The notes below the pieces were generated by a model that was not told the origin of the DNA, searched no databases, and saw only the letters and a list, made by a program, of their open reading frames with translations. From Paludibaculum fermentans (lineage in GTDB: Bacteria > Acidobacteriota > Terriglobia > Bryobacterales > Bryobacteraceae): a stretch of 64,000 bases of DNA. The DNA is taken from the NCBI RefSeq assembly GCF_015277775.1, contig NZ_CP063849.1:8943501-9007500 (forward strand). The letters run 5' to 3'. Position 1 is the first letter of the stretch. Every line of letters starts with the position of its first letter. This document shows, one piece after another, positions 9,601 to 19,508 of the stretch. The translations under genes and the position numbers were made by a program.

Positions 9601-11565
9601 CTACCGATCGACTGAAAGGTCTAGATAAAACATTCCCAGATCGGGAGTTAGCCCCAACAGCCGGTCCTTTTGACCCCATGCGAAAGTGAGCTTTTGGATG
9701 CTCGCTTCCACGATTTCCGCCTGCGCCAAAGACTGCCAAAGCCGGCCTCCGTTCACCGATCGGAAGACCCGGCCAAACTGTGATGCATAGACCTCATCGG
9801 CGTGATCCGGCCTCACCGCCAGCGAACTTACCGTCCCTGGCTGCAGCCCGTTCTCGCGCCGCTGCCAGGTCTTGCCGCCATCCTCGGAAACGTATAACCC
9901 CTGGGCCGTAGCCACCAGCGCGGCTCCTCTGGGGCCGCCGGCCAGGGCTATGTCGTAGATGAGGCTCACGGGGAAAAGGATGTTCATAACTTTCCATGAA
10001 CTACCTGAATCTTCAGACAGATACATGGCAAACGTGGTCCGCGCGGCAATGCGCCTCGGTGCGGCCGGCGACGTGTAGAGGGCCTGGACGTTGTGCGTGA
10101 TGTTGACGGTGGTGAGGCGCACCGGTTGCCAGGTCTGCCCGGCGTCGGCGCTGCGCAGCAGGCCGCGGTCCGTGCCCGCGTAGACCAGCGCCTTTTCGGG
10201 TTTGTCTCCCGGGACGCAGGCCAGTGCGAACAACCGGGCCTCGTCGGACCCCAGCCGCAATTCCGTCCACGTCTTGCCGCCGTCTCGCGACCGCAGAGCC
10301 CGGCTCTCGTTGCCGGCGAACAACAGCTTTTCCTCTCCGGGGCAGCCCGCCAACCGCGTAATGTGGTTATCCCGCAGTACCGTAGAATTGGCCGAAAGAT
10401 TCCAGGATTCCCCGCCATTCCTGCTGGAGAATATCCCGCCGCCGTCGCCATCCTGGATGACATTGGTATAGAGCGACCCATCCGCCGCGGCCACGCTGAT
10501 GAGCCGGCGGCTGACAAACCCGTGGTTGATCGATTTGACGGTCTGTCCGCCATCCTCGCTCAGCCACAGGCCCGTCCCCTCGGCGGCGATGTAGAGGCGG
10601 TCCGGATCGCGCGGATCGAACGTCATGGCCAGGATGTGCAATTGATTCAATTGCTTGAAACTGGTTCCGCCGTTCACTGACTTCAGCAGTCCCAGCGTCG
10701 TGCCGGCATAGATGACCCGGCTGTCGCCCGGACGAATGCGGATCACGTGGGTGCGGCGGTGGCTCGAGGGGATGCCCGGGAACTTGGTCCAGTCGGTCCC
10801 GGCGGCTTCACTGCGATAGATGCCGCTGCAGGCGCTGGCCAGAATCTGCTTCGGGTCCGCTGGATCTATCACAATCGAAAAGACATCGGAGTCGTCGATC
10901 ATGCCCTCGTGGATCGAATTCCAGCTCTTGCCGCCGTCGGTCGACTTCCAGGGCAGGTGAGTCGTCCCGGCGTAAATAATGTCGCCGTCGACCGGATCGA
11001 TCGCGACGGCGGTGACACCGCGCATTTCGTGGTTGTAGGGCGCCGAGAGCCGCTTCCAGGTCCGGCCCGAATCCGTACTTCCCCAGACGCCATCGCGGGT
11101 GCCGGCGACTACCCGCCTTGGATCCTTGGCCCAGATAGCCATGGACTGCACGGAATTGCCTTCCAAGCCCCGGCCCATCTTCCAGGTGGAGCCCGCGTCC
11201 TCGCTATACCAGACTCCGGCGTACGGAGACTGCTCTACATACAGCCCGGCAATGTAGAGTTTCGGGTCGGCCGGGCTGATCGCCAAGGTGGTGACCGTGC
11301 CCAGGAAATGGCGTGGGAAGCCGAGGCGCGACCAGTGGGCGCCGCCGTCTTTGGATCGAAAAATCAGTGAGTTGCGCGCTCCGGCGAGCAGAGTGCCGGG
11401 CGCATTGGAATCCACCGTAATGGCTGTGGCGCTGCCGCCCCAAGGACCGGTTGGCTGCCATCCCGGCAACGACTGGGCCGCGGGCGGAACCGGGTCCACC
11501 AGGGGCGCACTTTGGGCTTCCAGCGGAGCCAACGCCGCCAGGATTAAACCGAACAGAATGATCAT
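9601..11565 (-). CDS. Secreted Asp-box (VPS10/BNR-like) beta-propeller protein
   Basis: A 654-residue exported protein starting at the ATG at 11565, which opens a signal peptide (MIILFGLILAALAPLEA). At least twelve Asp-box motifs of the S-x-D/N-x-G-x-x-W type run through it, including SKDGGAHW, SEDAGSTW, STDSGRTW, STDGGKSW, SRDGGKTW, SADAGQTW and SEDGGKTW. This gives a multi-bladed propeller like sortilin/VPS10 or photosystem assembly-factor proteins. No sialidase catalytic set is visible, so it is more likely a binding or structural protein. It begins 28 bases after glpD on the same strand, so it is probably the third gene of the glycerol operon; how it relates to glycerol use is unclear. 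Confidence 0.82.
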   Translation of the reverse strand: MIILFGLILAALAPLEAQSAPLVDPVPPAAQSLPGWQPTGPWGGSATAITVDSNAPGTLLAGARNSLIFRSKDGGAHWSRLGFPRHFLGTVTTLAISPADPKLYIAGLYVEQSPYAGVWYSEDAGSTWKMGRGLEGNSVQSMAIWAKDPRRVVAGTRDGVWGSTDSGRTWKRLSAPYNHEMRGVTAVAIDPVDGDIIYAGTTHLPWKSTDGGKSWNSIHEGMIDDSDVFSIVIDPADPKQILASACSGIYRSEAAGTDWTKFPGIPSSHRRTHVIRIRPGDSRVIYAGTTLGLLKSVNGGTSFKQLNQLHILAMTFDPRDPDRLYIAAEGTGLWLSEDGGQTVKSINHGFVSRRLISVAAADGSLYTNVIQDGDGGGIFSSRNGGESWNLSANSTVLRDNHITRLAGCPGEEKLLFAGNESRALRSRDGGKTWTELRLGSDEARLFALACVPGDKPEKALVYAGTDRGLLRSADAGQTWQPVRLTTVNITHNVQALYTSPAAPRRIAARTTFAMYLSEDSGSSWKVMNILFPVSLIYDIALAGGPRGAALVATAQGLYVSEDGGKTWQRRENGLQPGTVSSLAVRPDHADEVYASQFGRVFRSVNGGRLWQSLAQAEIVEASIQKLTFAWGQKDRLLGLTPDLGMFYLDLSVDR

Positions 11566-11593
11566 TGAGCCTGTAAGTTCAGGGTAACAAAGA

Positions 11594-13156
11594 TCACTCC
11601 GGCAGATACCGTTTCGCCATCCGTGTGAATTCGTCCAGTTGAGCAGCCTGCCAGACTCCATCGAACCCAAACTCGCCGGCCATAAGTTCCGCCACGCGGG
11701 GCGCCATCTCCAGCGCGGCCCGGGCGTTCAGCAGAAGCGCGCGCGTCCGGCGAGCCAGGATATCCTCAACTGTGCGGGCCATCTCCCACCGGGCGGCCCA
11801 GATGACCTCGGATTCCAGGTAGGGCAGATCTGCGTGCAGGCGAGCGCCACGGTCCGGGTGGTTCCGCGCCATCTCCTGGATCGGGATCGCGTCCGAACCA
11901 TAGACCTGGAGGTGCCCGAACTTCGACGCGTAGTGGTGGTAGCCGTGGATGCGCAGCCGCCGCGTGACGCAGGGCCGGTCGTCCAAGCCGGCCAGGACGA
12001 TGGCCTGATCCACGCAATCCTCGGCCATGTGGCGGTAGGTGGTCCACTTGCCCCCGGCGATGGTGAGCAGACCGCTGGGATCGATATGGATGGAGTGATC
12101 GCGCGACAGCGATGCCGTGGAGCCGCCCCCGGCTGCTTTCACGAGCGGCCGGATGCCTGCCCAAGAGCTCAGGATGTCCGAGCGCGACGGCGGTTTGTCC
12201 AGATACAGGGCCGAGGTTTCCAGGATGAACTGGATCTCCTGCTCCATCGGCACAGGCTCCAGGGATACCTGGCTGATGGCCGTATCTGTCGTGCCCACCA
12301 GGGTGTGGCCATGCCACGGAATCGCGAACATCACGCGCCCGTCGCTGGTGTGCGGCACCATGATGGCGCTGTCGCCCTTGAGGAACGAGGCATCGAACAC
12401 CAGGTGGATCCCCTGGCTGGGCGCGACCATCGGGGCCACGGATTCGTCGGCCATGCGGCGTACTCCGTCACTGAAGCAGCCCGTGGCGTTGATTACCACC
12501 CGCGCCTCGATTTCGAAGCCGGCTCCCGTCTCCTCGTCCCGGACGAGCGCCCCGCGGACCATGCCGTCGGCGGTCTTCAGCAGCCCCTGGGCGGAACAGT
12601 AGTTCACCATGGCGGCGCCCTGCTCGGTCGCGGTCATGGCCAGGTGGATGAGCAGGCGCGAGTCGTCGAACTGGCCGTCAAAGTAGACCACGCCGCCGCG
12701 CAGGCCATCCTGTTTCAGGGTAGGCAGCCGCTGCAGCGTCTCCTCCTTGGAGAGGTTCTTCGAGGCGCCGAAGCCGTACTTGCCTGCGAGGAGGTCGTAG
12801 AGCCGCAGGCCCACGCCGTAGAAGGGCGACTCCCACCATTCGTAGTTGGGGACGACAAACGCCAGGTCGCCCACGAGGTGCGGGGCGTTCTCCCTGAGGA
12901 TGCCGCGCTCCTTGAGCGCCTCCATCACCAGGGCTACGTTGCCCTGTTCCAGGTAGCGGACGCCGCCGTGGACCAGCTTGGTGGACCGGCTGGACGTGCC
13001 CTTGCCGAAGTCGTGCTGCTCGATGAGGGCCACCTGGAAACCGCGGGCGGCCGCATCCAACGCACAGCCGACGCCGGTGGCGCCGCCACCGATCACCAGT
13101 AGATCCCAGGGGCCGGAATGCGCCCTTAGCCGTTCGAGTTGCTCCGCTCTGTTCAT
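11594..13156 (-). CDS. glpD: Aerobic glycerol-3-phosphate dehydrogenase
   Basis: A 520-residue FAD-dependent membrane-associated enzyme that oxidises glycerol 3-phosphate to dihydroxyacetone phosphate and feeds electrons to quinone. The dinucleotide-binding motif [10 protein letters not shown] lies near the N-terminus, and the family segments [18 protein letters not shown] and VGTTDT are present. The C-terminal DAO_C region is intact. The start at 13156 is fixed by an ATGA overlap with the glpK stop, so the two are translationally coupled; the longer upstream frame would run into glpK coding sequence. The Asp-box propeller gene follows. Confidence 0.95.
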   Translation of the reverse strand: MNRAEQLERLRAHSGPWDLLVIGGGATGVGCALDAAARGFQVALIEQHDFGKGTSSRSTKLVHGGVRYLEQGNVALVMEALKERGILRENAPHLVGDLAFVVPNYEWWESPFYGVGLRLYDLLAGKYGFGASKNLSKEETLQRLPTLKQDGLRGGVVYFDGQFDDSRLLIHLAMTATEQGAAMVNYCSAQGLLKTADGMVRGALVRDEETGAGFEIEARVVINATGCFSDGVRRMADESVAPMVAPSQGIHLVFDASFLKGDSAIMVPHTSDGRVMFAIPWHGHTLVGTTDTAISQVSLEPVPMEQEIQFILETSALYLDKPPSRSDILSSWAGIRPLVKAAGGGSTASLSRDHSIHIDPSGLLTIAGGKWTTYRHMAEDCVDQAIVLAGLDDRPCVTRRLRIHGYHHYASKFGHLQVYGSDAIPIQEMARNHPDRGARLHADLPYLESEVIWAARWEMARTVEDILARRTRALLLNARAALEMAPRVAELMAGEFGFDGVWQAAQLDEFTRMAKRYLPE

Positions 13157-14643
13157 GCTTCCTCCCAATGCCGGGCGCGGGCCACGGCCCTGGTCCATTT
13201 CGCCCGCATTTCCGCCGCCTGCTCCTTCGCCATGGACGGCACGAAGCGGCGGTCTTCCTTCCACTGGCTGGCAATGACGCCGCGGCTGCCGTAGACACCG
13301 GTCGCGAGCCCGGCCAGGTAGGCCGCGCCCAGAGCGGTGGTCTCGGTCACCTGGGGCCGGATGACCGGCACACCCAGCAGATCGGCCTGGAACTGCAGCA
13401 GCAGGTTGTTCTTGGAAGCGCCGCCGTCGACGCGCAGCTCTTCGAGCCTGATTCCGGAATCAGCTTCCATGGCGGAGACCAGGTCGGCCACCTGGAAGGC
13501 GATGGACTCCAGCGCGGCGCGCGCGATGTGGGCGCTGGTGACGCCGCGGGTCAGGCCGAGCATGGCTCCGCGGGCATAGGCATCCCAGTGCGGCGCACCC
13601 AGGCCGGCGAAGGCCGGCACCAGGTAGACCCCACCGTTATCCGGAACGCTGGCGGCCAGTTCCTCGATCTCGGGCGCGGTGCGAATGATCTTCAGCCCGT
13701 CGCGCAGCCACTGCACCACGGCTCCGCCGATGAAGACGCTGCCTTCCAGGGCGTACTCCGTGGCTCCGCCGGTGTTCCAGGCGACGGTTGTCAGCAGCCG
13801 GTTTGTGGAAGCGACCGGAGTCGTGCCGGTCTGCATCAGCATGAAGCAACCGGTGCCGTAGGTGTTCTTCGTCACGCCGGGCGTGAAGCACGCCTGTCCG
13901 AAGAGCGCCGCCTGTTGATCGCCGGCGACACCCGCCACCATGATGTGGCCGGGCATGTTCTCGTGCGACGTGGCTCCGAAGCTGCCGCTGGACGGCCGAA
14001 CCACCGGCAATACAGCCCTCGGCACACCCAGGATTCGCAGGAGTTCGTCGTCCCATTCGCCGGTGCGGATGTTGTAGAGCATCGTGCGCGAGGCGTTGCT
14101 GGGATCGGTGGCGTGCACGGCGCCGCGCGTCAGGTTCCAGATGAGCCAGGTGTCGACGGTGCCGAAGGCGAGTTCGCCTGCTTCGGCCCGCTGCCGGGCG
14201 CCTGGCACGTTGTCGAGAATCCAGCGGAGCTTGGTGCCTGAGAAGTAAGGGTCGAGCAGCAGGCCGCTGCGGGCCTGGACTTCCGGTTCCACGCCATCGC
14301 GCCGGAGTTGATCGCAGAAGCCGGCCGTCCGCCGGTCCTGCCAGACGATGGCGTTGTAGACCGGTTCGCCGGTCTTGCGGTCCCACACCAGCGTGGTCTC
14401 GCGCTGATTCGTGATGCCGATGGCGGCGACGGCGTCGGGGGCGATGCGGGCCGAAGCCAGTGCCTCGACCGTGACGCTGAGCTGCGACGACCAGATCTCG
14501 CCGGGGTCGTGCTCGACCCAGCCCGCTTGCGGGTAGATCTGGGTGAATTCCTTCTGGGCGACGTTCACGATGCCGCCTTGTTCGTCGAAGATGATTGCGC
14601 GGCTCGACGTGGTGCCTTGGTCCAGTGCCAGCAGGTATGCCAT
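13153..14643 (-). CDS. glpK: Glycerol kinase
   Basis: A 496-residue FGGY-family kinase that phosphorylates glycerol with ATP. The N-terminal [17 protein letters not shown] is the phosphate-loop signature and fixes the start at 14643. [23 protein letters not shown] and the C-terminal VDGGASKNN with [12 protein letters not shown] are the FGGY and glycerol-kinase segments. It is the first gene of the operon with glpD (ATGA overlap) and the propeller gene. It is divergent from the histidine-phosphatase gene, with 95 bases between starts that must carry both promoters. No glycerol facilitator gene is adjacent. Confidence 0.96.
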   Translation of the reverse strand: MAYLLALDQGTTSSRAIIFDEQGGIVNVAQKEFTQIYPQAGWVEHDPGEIWSSQLSVTVEALASARIAPDAVAAIGITNQRETTLVWDRKTGEPVYNAIVWQDRRTAGFCDQLRRDGVEPEVQARSGLLLDPYFSGTKLRWILDNVPGARQRAEAGELAFGTVDTWLIWNLTRGAVHATDPSNASRTMLYNIRTGEWDDELLRILGVPRAVLPVVRPSSGSFGATSHENMPGHIMVAGVAGDQQAALFGQACFTPGVTKNTYGTGCFMLMQTGTTPVASTNRLLTTVAWNTGGATEYALEGSVFIGGAVVQWLRDGLKIIRTAPEIEELAASVPDNGGVYLVPAFAGLGAPHWDAYARGAMLGLTRGVTSAHIARAALESIAFQVADLVSAMEADSGIRLEELRVDGGASKNNLLLQFQADLLGVPVIRPQVTETTALGAAYLAGLATGVYGSRGVIASQWKEDRRFVPSMAKEQAAEMRAKWTRAVARARHWEEA

Positions 14644-14738
14644 GGTTGCTTGTTCTCTCCGAAACAGGATGCCCAGCGTGGTGGTTGCGGGCCTCGAGTC
14701 TGACGGCCTGCCCACGGCCATGAGAATATCAGAAGTCT

Positions 14739-15323
14739 ATGTCCAAACCCCTTGAGATCTGGCTCATTCGCCACGGTGAAACCGCGTGGTCGCTCACGGG
14801 CCAACACAGCGGCCGTTACGATCTGCCCCTCACGCCGCATGGCGAAGACGAAGCCCGCGCCACGGCCGCCGCCTTACAGGGCGTGGTGTTCGACCAGGTG
14901 ATCTGCAGCCCGCTGCAGCGCGCCACGCGCACCTGTGAACTCACGGGCTACCTGGCCCAGGCGCGCATCGAGCCCGACGCCGCCGAGTGGGACTACGGGG
15001 ACTGCACCGGCTTCACGCAGGATCAACTGGCGGAGAAGTATCCCGGCTGGACGATCTGGCGCGGACCCGTGCCGAATGGCGAATCCATCGAGCAGATCTC
15101 GGCCCGGGCGCGGCGGGTGATCGATGGAATCAAGGCCGAAGGCGGACGCGTGGCGGTGTTCGCGCACGGGCACTTCCTGCGGATCTTTACGACGCAGTAT
15201 CTGGGGCTGGAGCCGGAACGCGGGCGGCACTTTGCCCTGGCCACAGCGGCGGTGTGCATTTTGGGGGCGGAACAGGGAGAGCCCGCGATTGTTGCCTGGA
15301 ACCGGAAAGGGCGGGTGGGGTAG
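14739..15323 (+). CDS. Histidine phosphatase family protein (phosphoglycerate-mutase-like)
   Basis: A 194-residue cytoplasmic protein. IRHGETAWSLTGQHSG carries the RHGE phospho-histidine motif, and VAVFAHGHFLRIF holds the second active-site histidine. The short length and the pattern LPLTPHGEDEARATA fit broad phosphatases of this superfamily (CobC/GpmB-like) rather than glycolytic mutase. The substrate is not predictable; hydrolysis of a small phosphomonoester is the likely reaction. It is divergent from glpK. Confidence 0.88.
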   Translation: MSKPLEIWLIRHGETAWSLTGQHSGRYDLPLTPHGEDEARATAAALQGVVFDQVICSPLQRATRTCELTGYLAQARIEPDAAEWDYGDCTGFTQDQLAEKYPGWTIWRGPVPNGESIEQISARARRVIDGIKAEGGRVAVFAHGHFLRIFTTQYLGLEPERGRHFALATAAVCILGAEQGEPAIVAWNRKGRVG

Positions 15324-15366
15324 GGCGGGCGCTACAACAACGGCGCGGTTTGCGGGGTTTCCACGG

Positions 15367-15384
15367 GCGGGGCTTAAGCCCCGC
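15367..15384. terminator. Perfect GC palindrome between convergent genes, possible bidirectional terminator
   Basis: An 18-base perfect palindrome (gcggggctt/aagccccgc) sits between the convergent ends of the histidine-phosphatase gene and the aldo/keto reductase gene. It has no strong T-tract on either side, so termination is plausible but not certain. Confidence 0.4.
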
Positions 15385-15436
15385 GCAAGATAAATCTCGC
15401 CCCACAACGAGAAGCTCGCCCCACAAAAAGGGGCTG

Positions 15437-16333
15437 TCAGGCGTTCAGCGCCCGGTTCATGCGGGCAATGGCTTCGTCGATCTCCGCTGGAGACTTGAAG
15501 CCGATTGTCATGGCGTCGACCGCCCCGCTCCGGATCACCTTCTGCATGGCGGCTTCGCGGTCGTCCGGATTGGTAAACCGGCCTTCGCCGATGAGCTTCA
15601 TGCCCAGGACACCGGTGCCCTGGTTGTGGACTTCGGCAACGTGGGTGAAGACTTCATCCACGTCGCCCAGGTCGTCGGTGTCGCGCGTCTGGAGCGAGTC
15701 CATCTTTACGCCGTTGTGGTTGACACGCATCAGCGCGACATCCAGCCACTTGTTGCCGGGGAAGGCGCGCAGGGGCAGCAGGCCGTGGCACGACGCACCG
15801 TGCGCCACGATGACCTTCTTCTGCTTGACCTCGGAGAAGGCGTCGCGCAACCGCTCGTGATCCGCGCTCCAGGTGGCCGAGCGGACACAGTGTAGAAGCA
15901 GGATGTCGACGTACTCCGACTTGAGCTCACGGCGGAAGCGGTCGATGGTCTCCTTGGGATCTTCGGGCGTGTTCAGGCGGAACTTGGTCATCAGCCGGTA
16001 GGAGTCGCGCGGGATCCCTTGCAGGGCGATGCCGAGCATCTCGGGCATGCCTCGATAGGCGTCGGCTGTCTCAAAGAAGCGGATGCCGCTGTCATAGGCG
16101 TACCGGACGAGCCTGGTGAACTGCTCCTGGCCCAGTTCGCGCTGGACGCGTCCGCTGAACGTGCCAGTGCCGAAGGCGAGCCGGGAGACCTTGACGCCTG
16201 AGTTGCCGAGCGTCACGAGGTCGGACGCGGCGCGCCTGGTGGGGGCAGCGGTCAGGTTCAGGCCGCCGACGGCGGCAGTGCCTGCGGCGATCACCGCGGT
16301 TTTCAGAAAGTTGCGACGGTTGCAGAGCGCCAT
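15437..16333 (-). CDS. Aldo/keto reductase family oxidoreductase with twin-arginine leader
   Basis: A 298-residue enzyme starting at the ATG at 16333, which has an AGGAGG site 8 bases upstream. The leader NRRNFLKTAVIAAGTAAVGG is a twin-arginine export signal. The mature part is an aldo/keto reductase barrel: LVTLGNSGVKVSRLAFGTG at the start, D and Y in FETADAYRG, K in MTKFRL and H in LLLHCV. It probably reduces or oxidises a sugar or aldehyde with NAD(P). Exported members of this family are common in Acidobacteria and Planctomycetes. The substrate is not known. Confidence 0.88.
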   Translation of the reverse strand: MALCNRRNFLKTAVIAAGTAAVGGLNLTAAPTRRAASDLVTLGNSGVKVSRLAFGTGTFSGRVQRELGQEQFTRLVRYAYDSGIRFFETADAYRGMPEMLGIALQGIPRDSYRLMTKFRLNTPEDPKETIDRFRRELKSEYVDILLLHCVRSATWSADHERLRDAFSEVKQKKVIVAHGASCHGLLPLRAFPGNKWLDVALMRVNHNGVKMDSLQTRDTDDLGDVDEVFTHVAEVHNQGTGVLGMKLIGEGRFTNPDDREAAMQKVIRSGAVDAMTIGFKSPAEIDEAIARMNRALNA

Positions 16334-16562
16334 AGGATCAGCCTCCTCGTGGATTACTGGAAACAGTATCACAACTGTACGGTAAAAACCGCCCCCTGGA
16401 CGTTCTCCTGGCCGCGCAGGCGGGGCTCCCCTGTCGTTATAAGGAGTTAGGATTTCAAGGATCTGGTCCGGGCGAGTTGTCCGGAAAGGCGCGGCCGGGT
16501 GGGGCGCCGGAGTAGTTGGCTTCGTTTCGCGCAGTGCCGGTGATGGGCCGGCGGTGCTGTCT

Positions 16563-17273
16563 CTATTGCCGGGACTCCATGTACCTCAGGATGGGCATGC
16601 CGTCTTCTGCCGCAGCCAGATCGGCTTCGTTTTGTTCGGCCTCATGGGTCTCGAACTCGGCGAGTGCGTCCTGATTGATTTCAATGACATGATCGATGCC
16701 TTTGGTGAGGCGCGCCTGCACCAGTCGCGCTTCGCTGTAGTTGTCGACGTTGAAGAAGTCCCCTGTGTTTTTGGTGAGGCGCGTGATTTCGGCGAGGGGG
16801 GCGCCTTCGGTGATGCCCTGGACGACGGCGGCGTGCTGCTGGAGGAGGGCGACGCGCTCGGTCTGAAGTTTGCTGAGTTCTTTCATGGCGCGATAGAGAC
16901 CGCGCTCCAGGTCGCGGCGGTAGCGAGCGTAGCGTTCGAGTTTGGCGGCGTAGGGGTCGGATTCGGCCAATGGGTTCGTTTCGGCGAGGATGAGGCTCTC
17001 GAAGGTTTCGATGCGGCGGAGGTTCCAGGTGTGGGTGAGGATGCGATGGAAGATCTCTTCTTCGAAGCAGTCGGCGGGGCGGGTTCTGAGGCGTAGGGCG
17101 GCTTCGAGCTCAGTGAACTCGGCGCGGTCTTCGAATGTGATGTTGAGGTGCCGGGCGGTGAGGCCATGGCGGCGGGCGTTCTGGGCTGAGCGGGCTTTGC
17201 CGTCGAAGGAGACGGGGCCGGTGGACAACTGGGCATTGGCCTGGTTGGCGAGGACCTGAGCAGCGGATGACAT
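16563..17273 (-). CDS. Hypothetical protein with STGP/HGLTA motif
   Basis: A 236-residue, mostly helical, charged protein. The start at 17273 follows an AAGGAG site by about 10 bases. The N-terminal pattern ANQANAQLSTGPVSFDGKARSAQNARRHGLTA belongs to a family of short proteins found in many copies in Acidobacteria and Planctomycetes genomes and often linked to repeat-rich spacers; its N-terminus resembles a DNA-binding AT-hook-like or basic helix, but no function is established. The rest is probably coiled-coil. It lies next to a gene-poor spacer of about 660 bases. Confidence 0.68.
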   Translation of the reverse strand: MSSAAQVLANQANAQLSTGPVSFDGKARSAQNARRHGLTARHLNITFEDRAEFTELEAALRLRTRPADCFEEEIFHRILTHTWNLRRIETFESLILAETNPLAESDPYAAKLERYARYRRDLERGLYRAMKELSKLQTERVALLQQHAAVVQGITEGAPLAEITRLTKNTGDFFNVDNYSEARLVQARLTKGIDHVIEINQDALAEFETHEAEQNEADLAAAEDGMPILRYMESRQ

Positions 17274-17932
17274 TTTTGAAAAACTCCTTTGTAAATAGAA
17301 ATGGCCGGCATGGAAGCCGGCGCGATTCCAGGGTAAAGGGTGGGTCAAGGGGTAAGGCGGGCTTCGGAGGATGGGTTTGTTGAATCCAAAGGAAATAAAG
17401 GTCTGATTCCGCGGTGACTGAAGAAAGCTTCATGCGGGAATTGGGGGAGAAGTGGGGTGAGGCGGGTGTAGGTGTGAGGAGTCGCTGCCGCTTTTGCGGC
17501 TTCTGACTGGCACGGAGGGCTTAGTTTTGGAGCCTGATCGTTCCCAGAGCAGCCAGTTTAGGGGAAACTGACGTCTCAGTATGGGTTGCTCCTGCTTATT
17601 GTGGACGGGTTTGTGTCTTTATGAGATGTCCTGAGGGATTCGGATTCGTGCGCGGGTGGCGCAGCACGAGGGAGTGCATTGGGGGGAGTGGTGAGAGGTG
17701 CCGCCCTTTCTCCCCGCCTTTGCCAAGGCGGAGCAAGGCGCATCGTTCATGTTTCTCCCGAATGGGATATCAATTTGTTAAGACGTGACCAGGCAGGACG
17801 GAAAAGCAAGATGCGCGCCGAGCAATCGTGGACTGTGGCGCATTGGATGCGGAAAAAAACACGCATAGACGTCGTAAGTAAGGTGATATTTTGCTTCCAA
17901 TGCGCGTGCAACAGTCGTACATTGGATGCTGT
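17274..17932. other. Gene-poor spacer upstream of the lipase-like gene
   Basis: About 660 bases with no convincing gene on either strand. Short frames on the minus strand (around 17747-18112) overlap one another and show no recognisable domain or ribosome site. The right end holds a set of CATTGGA-core repeats listed separately. The rest shows nothing I can name. Confidence 0.5.
17838..17929. repeat. CATTGGA-core repeat cluster, possible operator
   Basis: The 10-mer cattggatgc occurs twice in direct orientation (17841-17850 and 17920-17929). A perfect 10-base inverted repeat pairs gcgcattgga (17838-17847) with tccaatgcgc (17896-17905). The last copy ends 3 bases before the ATG at 17933. Three copies of one core just before a start codon suggest a binding site for a regulator or an RNA structure; no regulator gene is adjacent. 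Confidence 0.4.
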
Positions 17933-19508
17933 ATGAAGAGGAATTCGTGTTCTCTGCGTGCTGTCTTTCTTGCGGCTGCCTGGCTGCTGGCTGCGCCGAT
18001 GCTTCGAGCGGATCCGCCATGGTATGACGTGAGTATTGGTTTTGATTTCATTGGGCGGATCTGGCGATAGATGCGACGGTTGGTGCATGGCCCGCTGCTC
18101 CACATTCACCATGGACGGCTACAACGGTCGTGTCCTCACCAATGTGCCGAACTTCGTTGATTCGAATGGGTTCATCCGGACAGACAAGAAGGCAGCCTTG
18201 GTGAGTGCTGGCGTAGTGCCCGCCGTGGCGAGTTTGAAGATCATAGCGTCAATTCCAGCGGCGCCTGCCTTGAATGCCACCCAGACATCGTTCACCATAT
18301 CCCTGAACGGCAAGGCGACTAAGACGATCACTTTTCCTTACCTTCCTTTGCATATCACGTGGGGACTCGATCTGGACTTCCCCATCGAAGCCGTCAAGTT
18401 TCCGGAGTTCAAACAGCCACAGGGTGCCAATGGTACGTTACAGCCGCCTGACCCGGTACTCAACGTGATCACTGTCACTCATCAAGGTGGTCCAGATGAC
18501 GTCCCCGCAGAATGCGGCGATCATGATTCGTGCGGTGTCTGGGCCACGCTAAAGTTCGACGTAGTGGCTCCTACCGTGCTGATTCATGGAATGACCAGCA
18601 GTCGGAAGTGGTACTACCAGAGGAACTTCACGCAGTCTTTCCAGGCGGCCGGTAAGCCGTTTGTGGTGTTGCCACTAGGCCGGAAGGAGTCGCTCGGCGA
18701 TGCCCGGATCAATACAATGGCCACAGCAATTGCACCCACACTTCGCACAGTGGCGGATGCATTTGGCGCCGATAGCGTGAATTTGGTGGGCCACAGCAAG
18801 GGTGGGTTATACGGACGGCGACTCGCCGCGATGGCGGCTGCATCCGACAGCGGGTTGCCGTCGATTTTCTCCCTGACTTCCATCGATAGCCCTCACGAGG
18901 GCTCTCCGATGGCCGATTGCGTGGTCGCTTTTGATGCAGACCTGCCAAATCAGCTCTGGGCGGCTGGCGTATGGCTGGATGTGTTCGTATACAAACTGAC
19001 CCACTTGCGGCAGAAGCAGGAAGCGTATAGCGATCTCTCAGTGAACGAACAGCTACTATATAACGCAGCTCACGGTCTTCCTGGGGATGTCTTACGCTAC
19101 AACGATGATTCCGGACAGGAGGTCGTCAGGAACGTTATCGCCTATGAAGCGATCGCTTCCGATGCGATGAACCCGCAGACCAATACCATAGAGTGGACTG
19201 GCTATGTGAATGCGATGGTAGCTGCGAGGATGGATAGGATTTTCCAGCGGGTCAAGAAGATCAATTTTCAATCCACAGGCTCGACGATTACTGGTGCCAA
19301 TGTTGAGCGGCCCACAGTTCGAGTGAAGAATGATCTAGCCGTCCCCGTCTCAAGCCAACAGCTGTCGTCAGGAATTCCCTCTGGCTTCCTGCCACTGCCT
19401 TTGGATCAGATTCTCTTTCATAACCACAGCACTGTGAACAGCAGCGATGTTGGCTCCATCGTTTCACAACGCCTGACAGTCGAAAGGCAGGCGAAGCTAA
19501 AGCGATGA
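17933..19508 (+). CDS. Lipase-like alpha/beta hydrolase, secreted; apparent frameshift near 18056
   Basis: The first frame, from the ATG at 17933, encodes a good signal peptide (RAVFLAAAWLLAAPMLRA) and the mature start DPPWYDVSIGFDFIG, then stops at 18070. The main frame, open from 18036 to 19508, lacks a leader. Skipping one base at about 18056 joins them as DFIG-GSGDRCDGWCMARC and gives a protein of about 524 residues. The main part has the lipase hallmarks: oxyanion-loop LIHGMTSSRKWYY, nucleophile elbow VGHSKGGLYGR and a later SIDSPHEGSPM. It may be a real mutation, a sequencing error, or an independent start (for example at 18111). Its stop overlaps the next start (ATGA), so it is coupled to the paralogue pair. 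Confidence 0.65.

Noticed and set aside
11639-13102. A 487-codon plus-strand frame opposite glpD
   Set aside because: Antisense of glpD; no domain, composition typical of a GC-rich shadow frame.
17747-18112. Several minus-strand frames before the lipase gene
   Set aside because: They overlap each other in different frames and show no domain or ribosome site; they cross the lipase signal peptide.
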